Of a stretch of DNA of 38,085 bases, positions 34,963 through 38,085 are shown in pieces. The translations under genes were made by a program, and so were the position numbers. Under the pieces are notes generated by a model. It did not search any database. It worked only from the letters and a program-made list of their open reading frames with translations, and was not told the origin of the DNA. Within the stretch, counting starts at the first letter, position 1. The number at the start of each line of letters is the position of its first letter. This DNA is from Blastococcus sp. CT_GayMR20 (lineage in GTDB: Bacteria; Actinomycetota; Actinomycetes; Mycobacteriales; Geodermatophilaceae): positions 1 to 38,085 of the forward strand of contig NZ_SPQM01000036.1 in assembly GCF_004570345.1 (NCBI RefSeq), read 5' to 3'.

Positions 34963-35451
34963 TCAGGCGGCCCCTCCGGAGCCCGATCCCGCCCCGAAGT
35001 CCTCCGGCGAGATCTGGTCGAGGAACTCGCGGAACTTCTCGACCTCGTCCTCCTGCTCGTCCGGGATCTCGATACCGACCTCGTCGAGCAGGTCGTCGGC
35101 GCCGTAGATCGGGGCACCGGTCCGGACGGCGAGGGCGACGGCGTCCGACGGCCGGGCGCTGACGACGCGCTCGTCGCCGAACACCAGCTCGGCGATGTAG
35201 ATGCCGTCGCGCATCTCGGTGATGTTCACGGCCTCCAGCGTCGCGCCGAGCGCCCGCACCACCTCGCGGAGGAGGTCGTGGGTCATCGGCCGGGCCGGGC
35301 GGACGCCCTGCTGCTCGAAGGCGATCGCGGCTGCCTCGACGGCGCCGATCCAGATGGGCAGGTACCGCTCCCCCTGCGTCTCCTTCAGCAGCAGGATCGG
35401 CTGGTTCCCGGGCAGCTCGACCCGGACGCCGACGACTCGAAGCTCCTGCAC
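34963..35451 (-). CDS. DUF151 bifunctional nuclease-family protein
   Basis: A 162-residue DUF151 (bifunctional nuclease) protein, homologue of M. tuberculosis Rv1829. Core segments are LPGNQPILLLKETQGERYLPIWIGAVEA and SARPSDAVALAVRTGAPIY, and the C-terminus EDEVEKFREFLDQISPEDF is nearly the same as in mycobacteria. GTG 35451 is chosen over a longer frame because GAGGAG sits 7 bp upstream and homologues start at the following ELRVVGVRVE. Plant members have nuclease activity; the role in actinobacteria is not known. It lies between two MerR genes in the conserved order, about 110 bp after ftsR. Confidence 0.93.
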   Translation of the reverse strand: MQELRVVGVRVELPGNQPILLLKETQGERYLPIWIGAVEAAAIAFEQQGVRPARPMTHDLLREVVRALGATLEAVNITEMRDGIYIAELVFGDERVVSARPSDAVALAVRTGAPIYGADDLLDEVGIEIPDEQEDEVEKFREFLDQISPEDFGAGSGSGGAA

Positions 35452-35562
35452 GGTGCGGCTCCTCAGCTGCTGCGCCCGGTCGGGGTGGGTGGGCGGTAGT
35501 GACATGGCGCGGGTGGGTCGGTCTCGTCGGTCGCGTTGCGACGTGTTCACGGTACGCCGGAG

Positions 35563-36306
35563 TCAGGGGCGCAGGAGTTCCCGCAGGCGCGCTTCCAGGA
35601 GGGCCGTGTGGAGCTGGGCGGACAGGGTCGCGAGCTCCCGGAGCTTCTCCGTGGCGCGGGTGCGGGCCTCCTCCGAGCGGGCGCGCAGCACCGGCGCGAC
35701 CAGCTGCTCGACCAGTCCCGCCTCGCGCTCCACGCCGCTGCGGTAGACCCGGAGGTGCCGCGGCTCGATCCCGTGCCGCGCGAGCCCCGCGGCGGCCCGG
35801 GCCACCGGAAGGTCGGCCGCGGGGTGCCGGCCGTCGGCGTCGGTGGCCAGGAGCCCGAACTGCACGCAGTCGGCGAGCTGCTCGGGCTCGAGCCCGGCGG
35901 CGCGGGCGAACTGCTCCGGCGTCAGGGGCGGGACGCGGGCCTCGTCGTCGCCGGCGGCGGGAGGCGGCGGCACAGTTCCGGGCCCGCCGGCGCCGGCCGG
36001 CAACGGCTCGCCGCGGTCGAGCGCCTCGAGGTGCTCCTTGATGACCCGCAGCGGGAGGTACTGGTCTCGCTGGGCGGCCAGGACGTACCGCAGCCGGCTC
36101 ACGTCGGCCCGGGAGAACTTCCGGTACCCGGACGGCGTGCGCTGCGGATGGACGAGGTCCTCGGACTCGAGGTAACGGATCTTGCTGATCGTGACGTCGG
36201 GGAAGTCGTCGCGAAGAACTGCCAGCACCTCGCCGATGGTGAGCCGCGGCGCGCGCTGGTCCGCGGCGTCCCCGAGCGCACTGTCGCGCTCGGGCACGGC
36301 GGTCAC
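35563..36306 (-). CDS. ftsR: MerR family regulator FtsR (Rv1828-like)
   Basis: A 247-residue regulator whose homologues are M. tuberculosis Rv1828 and Corynebacterium glutamicum FtsR, an activator of ftsZ. The MerR HTH lies at about 20-80: LTIGEVLAVLRDDFPDVTISKIRYLESEDLV then RTPSGYRKFSRADVSRLRYVL. After a Pro/Gly-rich linker (about 105-125) the effector region LTPEQFARAAGLEPEQLADCVQFGLL follows, and the C-terminal helices are Arg/Leu-rich. It lies between garA and DUF151 in the conserved order. GTG 36306 is the only start with the full N-terminus. No ftsZ is in the window, so the target is inferred from the family. Confidence 0.92.
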   Translation of the reverse strand: MTAVPERDSALGDAADQRAPRLTIGEVLAVLRDDFPDVTISKIRYLESEDLVHPQRTPSGYRKFSRADVSRLRYVLAAQRDQYLPLRVIKEHLEALDRGEPLPAGAGGPGTVPPPPAAGDDEARVPPLTPEQFARAAGLEPEQLADCVQFGLLATDADGRHPAADLPVARAAAGLARHGIEPRHLRVYRSGVEREAGLVEQLVAPVLRARSEEARTRATEKLRELATLSAQLHTALLEARLRELLRP

Positions 36307-36352
36307 GTCCTCGTCTCGTCGGCGCCCGTGCGGAGCGCGCGGGGCCGGGCCA

Positions 36353-36871
36353 CTAGCGAGCGGCCGGCTCGCCGGTGCGGGGGCCGGTCAGGTAGACGAG
36401 GCGGAACTTGCCGATCTGGACCTCGTCGCCCCCGGCGAGCGTCGCGACGTCGACGGGCTCCCGGTTGACGTAGGTGCCGTTGAGGCTGCCGACGTCGTGC
36501 ACCGAGAAGCCGCCGCCCTCGCGGTGGAACTCCACGTGCCGGCGGCTGACGGTCACGTCGTCCAGGAAGATGTCGCTGTCGGGGTGACGGCCCGCGGTCG
36601 TGACGTCCTGGTCCAGCAGGAAACGGCTGCCGGCGTTCGGGCCGCGCTTGACGACCAGCAGCGCCGACCCGGACGGCAGCGACTCCACGGCGCCGGCGTG
36701 CGCGTCGGCGGCCGACTCCGCGATCTCCGGCTGCTCGGCGGAGTCCTCGCCGCCGACCTTGGGGATCACCGAGGTCGACTCTCCGACCCGCTCCTGGGAG
36801 AGCGCCGAGCCGCACTGCGCGCAGAAGCGACTGCCCTCGGGGTTCTCGTGTCCACATCGAGTGCAGTGCAC
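36353..36871 (-). CDS. garA: GarA/OdhI-type FHA protein with N-terminal zinc ribbon
   Basis: A 172-residue signalling protein. Family role: binds and inhibits 2-oxoglutarate dehydrogenase and regulates glutamate metabolism until a Ser/Thr kinase phosphorylates its N-terminal tail. The FHA domain (about 70-160) has GR (94-95), SRRH (109-112) and SLNGTYVN. The tail has ESTSVI (31-36), matching the ETTSVF phospho-motif of GarA, with T33 the likely site. Ahead of this is a four-Cys zinc ribbon, CTRCGHENPEGSRFCAQCG (C3, C6, C17, C20), absent from mycobacterial GarA. GTG 36871 follows AAGGAGGAG; this start excludes about 40 residues of Pro/Arg-rich frame. Confidence 0.93.
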   Translation of the reverse strand: MHCTRCGHENPEGSRFCAQCGSALSQERVGESTSVIPKVGGEDSAEQPEIAESAADAHAGAVESLPSGSALLVVKRGPNAGSRFLLDQDVTTAGRHPDSDIFLDDVTVSRRHVEFHREGGGFSVHDVGSLNGTYVNREPVDVATLAGGDEVQIGKFRLVYLTGPRTGEPAAR

Positions 36872-37108
36872 GTCTGTCTCCTCCTTGGGCGAAGGCCCGC
36901 CGCGAGTCTCGAACAGGCCGCGTGCGGCCGGCGGACGTCGGACCGGTCGGCCCGACGCGGGTCGGCCGCCGCGTGTCGGCGGACCGTGGGTCATGGAACC
37001 AGTCGGCGGACCCGAGGGTCAACCGGACGTTCAGGGTGTGGGAACCGCGGTTTCCGTGCTGGTCACCACGGCTTCGGGCACCCCAGCGCGATCATAGTGA
37101 CGGGCGTG

Positions 37109-37127
37109 CCGCCGGGCCCGACGGCGG
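37109..37127 (-). terminator. hairpin downstream of gcvH
   Basis: CCGCCG (37109-37114) and CGGCGG (37122-37127) form a 6-bp stem with a 7-base loop, starting 4 bases past the gcvH stop on the minus strand. Beyond it, TATGAT on the minus strand (37096-37091) may be a -10 for garA, and AACCGCGGTT (37043-37052) is a 10-bp palindrome in the same gap. Confidence 0.5.
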
Positions 37128-37131
37128 GCCG

Positions 37132-37554
37132 TCAGGAGGCGTCGACGAGCGCCTGGTAGGCGGCGGCGTCCATCAGCGGGCCGATGGGGTCGCCACCCTC
37201 GCCCGGCGCGCTGATCTCGACCAGCCAGCCCTCGCCGTACGGGTCGGCGTTGATGGTCTCGGGCGCATCGGCGAGCTTCTCGTTCACCGCCGTCACCACG
37301 CCGGCGATGGGCGCGTAGACGTCGGACACCGACTTGGTCGACTCCACCTCACCGATCGGCGTCCCGGGCGCGACGTCGTCCCCCACCTCCGGCAGCTGGA
37401 CGAACACGATGTCCCCGAGGGCGTCCTGCGCGTGGTCGGTGATGCCGACCCTGACGATGGTCCGTGCTCCCGCAGTGGCCTCCGTCCCGTCGGTGCCCTG
37501 CACCAGCGCCCATTCGTGCTGGTCGGTGTAACGGCGGTCGTCTGGGGTGGCCAT
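37132..37554 (-). CDS. gcvH: glycine cleavage system H protein
   Basis: Lipoyl carrier of the glycine cleavage system, 140 residues. The lipoylation site is K74 in [15 protein letters not shown], and the N-terminus (YTDQHEWAL) and [14 protein letters not shown] are typical. About 12 extra residues after HEWALV ([13 protein letters not shown]) form a small loop insertion relative to E. coli. ATG 37554 is preceded by CAGGAG. The partner P protein gene lies 3.2 kb further along the same strand, with four regulatory genes between, the usual actinobacterial arrangement. Confidence 0.96.
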   Translation of the reverse strand: MATPDDRRYTDQHEWALVQGTDGTEATAGARTIVRVGITDHAQDALGDIVFVQLPEVGDDVAPGTPIGEVESTKSVSDVYAPIAGVVTAVNEKLADAPETINADPYGEGWLVEISAPGEGGDPIGPLMDAAAYQALVDAS

Positions 37555-37604
37555 GCGGCGGGTCTCCTGGTCTGCGGCAGGGAGCGGGAAGGCGGCTGAC
37601 CGCG

Positions 37605-38085
37605 TCAGTCGTCGGTGTCCGGCGCAGCGTATTGAGGCGTGTCGAGCGGCCGCAACGCGTCCACCACGACCCGGGGGGACGTCTCGATGCTGACCGAGCC
37701 ACCGCGGCTGCCGATGTGCGGCACCACTCCCCCGGGGATGTTCATCGCGGTCTCGATGTTCTGCGGCGACCCGATGACGACGAACTCGTACGGGGTCTCG
37801 ATCGGCTGCCCGTCCACTTCGAGCGCCCCGGGGCGGCCCGCGACGGCCGTGGAGACCCCGACGCGGACGCCGTCGATCTGCATGGTCTCCGCACCCGCCC
37901 CGCGCAGCTCCTGGATCGTGTCGATGATGTCGGTGACCTGCACGTCGTCCCCGGGGTCGCGGATCGTCAGGACGAGGCCGGGGCCTGCCGCGGCGACCGT
38001 GCCGGTGAGGATCCCGATGTCCTGGGCCCGGTTCCGGGCGTCCTCCAGGGCGGAGGACGTCTGCCCGTCGGAGTTGACGAGCTCC
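37605..38085 (-). CDS. DUF881 family protein, partial
   Basis: The right edge cuts off the N-terminus; 159 C-terminal residues are visible. Segments such as [40 protein letters not shown] and [20 protein letters not shown] are diagnostic for DUF881, as in M. tuberculosis Rv1823 and Rv1825. Those proteins have an N-terminal membrane segment and a coiled coil, which here would lie beyond the edge; the visible [13 protein letters not shown] may be the end of the coiled coil. Function unknown; genomic links to septum and division loci are known for the family. It lies 50 bp upstream of gcvH. Confidence 0.92.
   Translation of the reverse strand, partial: ELVNSDGQTSSALEDARNRAQDIGILTGTVAAAGPGLVLTIRDPGDDVQVTDIIDTIQELRGAGAETMQIDGVRVGVSTAVAGRPGALEVDGQPIETPYEFVVIGSPQNIETAMNIPGGVVPHIGSRGGSVSIETSPRVVVDALRPLDTPQYAAPDTDD

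Overview
The window is high-GC DNA with many GTG starts and frequent 4-8 bp stop/start overlaps. It carries actinobacterial marker genes: rbpA, a split lnt-ppm1 pair, a DUF5999 peptide, and a gcvH-garA-ftsR-DUF151-MerR-gcvP block laid out like Mycobacterium tuberculosis Rv1823-Rv1832. The source is a free-living actinobacterium. A Geodermatophilaceae-like host (Blastococcus, Geodermatophilus, Modestobacter) is my guess from gene style and is not proven by anything in the window.

1-7779: a lysine aminomutase locus. On the minus strand, kamA (lysine 2,3-aminomutase) is followed by a GNAT gene and an alpha/beta hydrolase that appears frameshifted and runs off the left edge. Divergently, five tightly overlapping plus-strand genes encode kdd, a YtcJ-like amidohydrolase, kamD, kamE and kal. 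Together they cover most of the 3,5-diaminohexanoate (fermentative) lysine pathway, but no kce (3-keto-5-aminohexanoate cleavage enzyme) is present and the amidohydrolase sits in the operon instead. The divergent promoter region holds two near-identical direct repeats, each over one predicted transcription start.

7780-11667: a 485-bp non-coding, hairpin-rich stretch, then lnt, ppm1 and fxsA as an overlapping operon (lipoprotein N-acylation, polyprenyl-phosphomannose synthesis, a membrane protein). It ends in a 13-bp tandem repeat and a perfect 16-bp-stem terminator facing the convergent rbpA. rbpA has a good SigR/SigH-type promoter match upstream.

11857-17644: minus-strand tdk, an MFS permease, a PlsC-like acyltransferase, a glycerophosphodiester phosphodiesterase and a PatB-type aminotransferase/C-S lyase; then a small Cys-rich plus-strand protein and a small putative lipoprotein.

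17645-21444: a loose, eroded-looking region. It has about 400 bp without genes carrying a 23-bp palindrome and an AT-rich palindrome, an isochorismatase-family hydrolase, a DUF4287-SRPBCC protein, an internally deleted glyoxalase remnant, a second copy of the palindrome core, and a secreted SpoIID/DUF4214 protein.

21590-30889: mixed metabolic and accessory genes: small acidic protein, LysE exporter, M50-like membrane protease, GH65 disaccharide phosphorylase with its beta-phosphoglucomutase partner, PEBP protein, class-A-beta-lactamase-like protein, GNAT, pantothenate kinase coaA, a DUF5999 peptide with a leader hairpin, and a DinB/DUF664 protein.

30936-38085: the conserved minus-strand glycine-cleavage/GarA block: DUF881 (cut by the right edge), gcvH, garA (with an N-terminal zinc ribbon), ftsR, DUF151, a second MerR gene and gcvP. 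No tRNA, rRNA, CRISPR, transposase or phage gene was seen.
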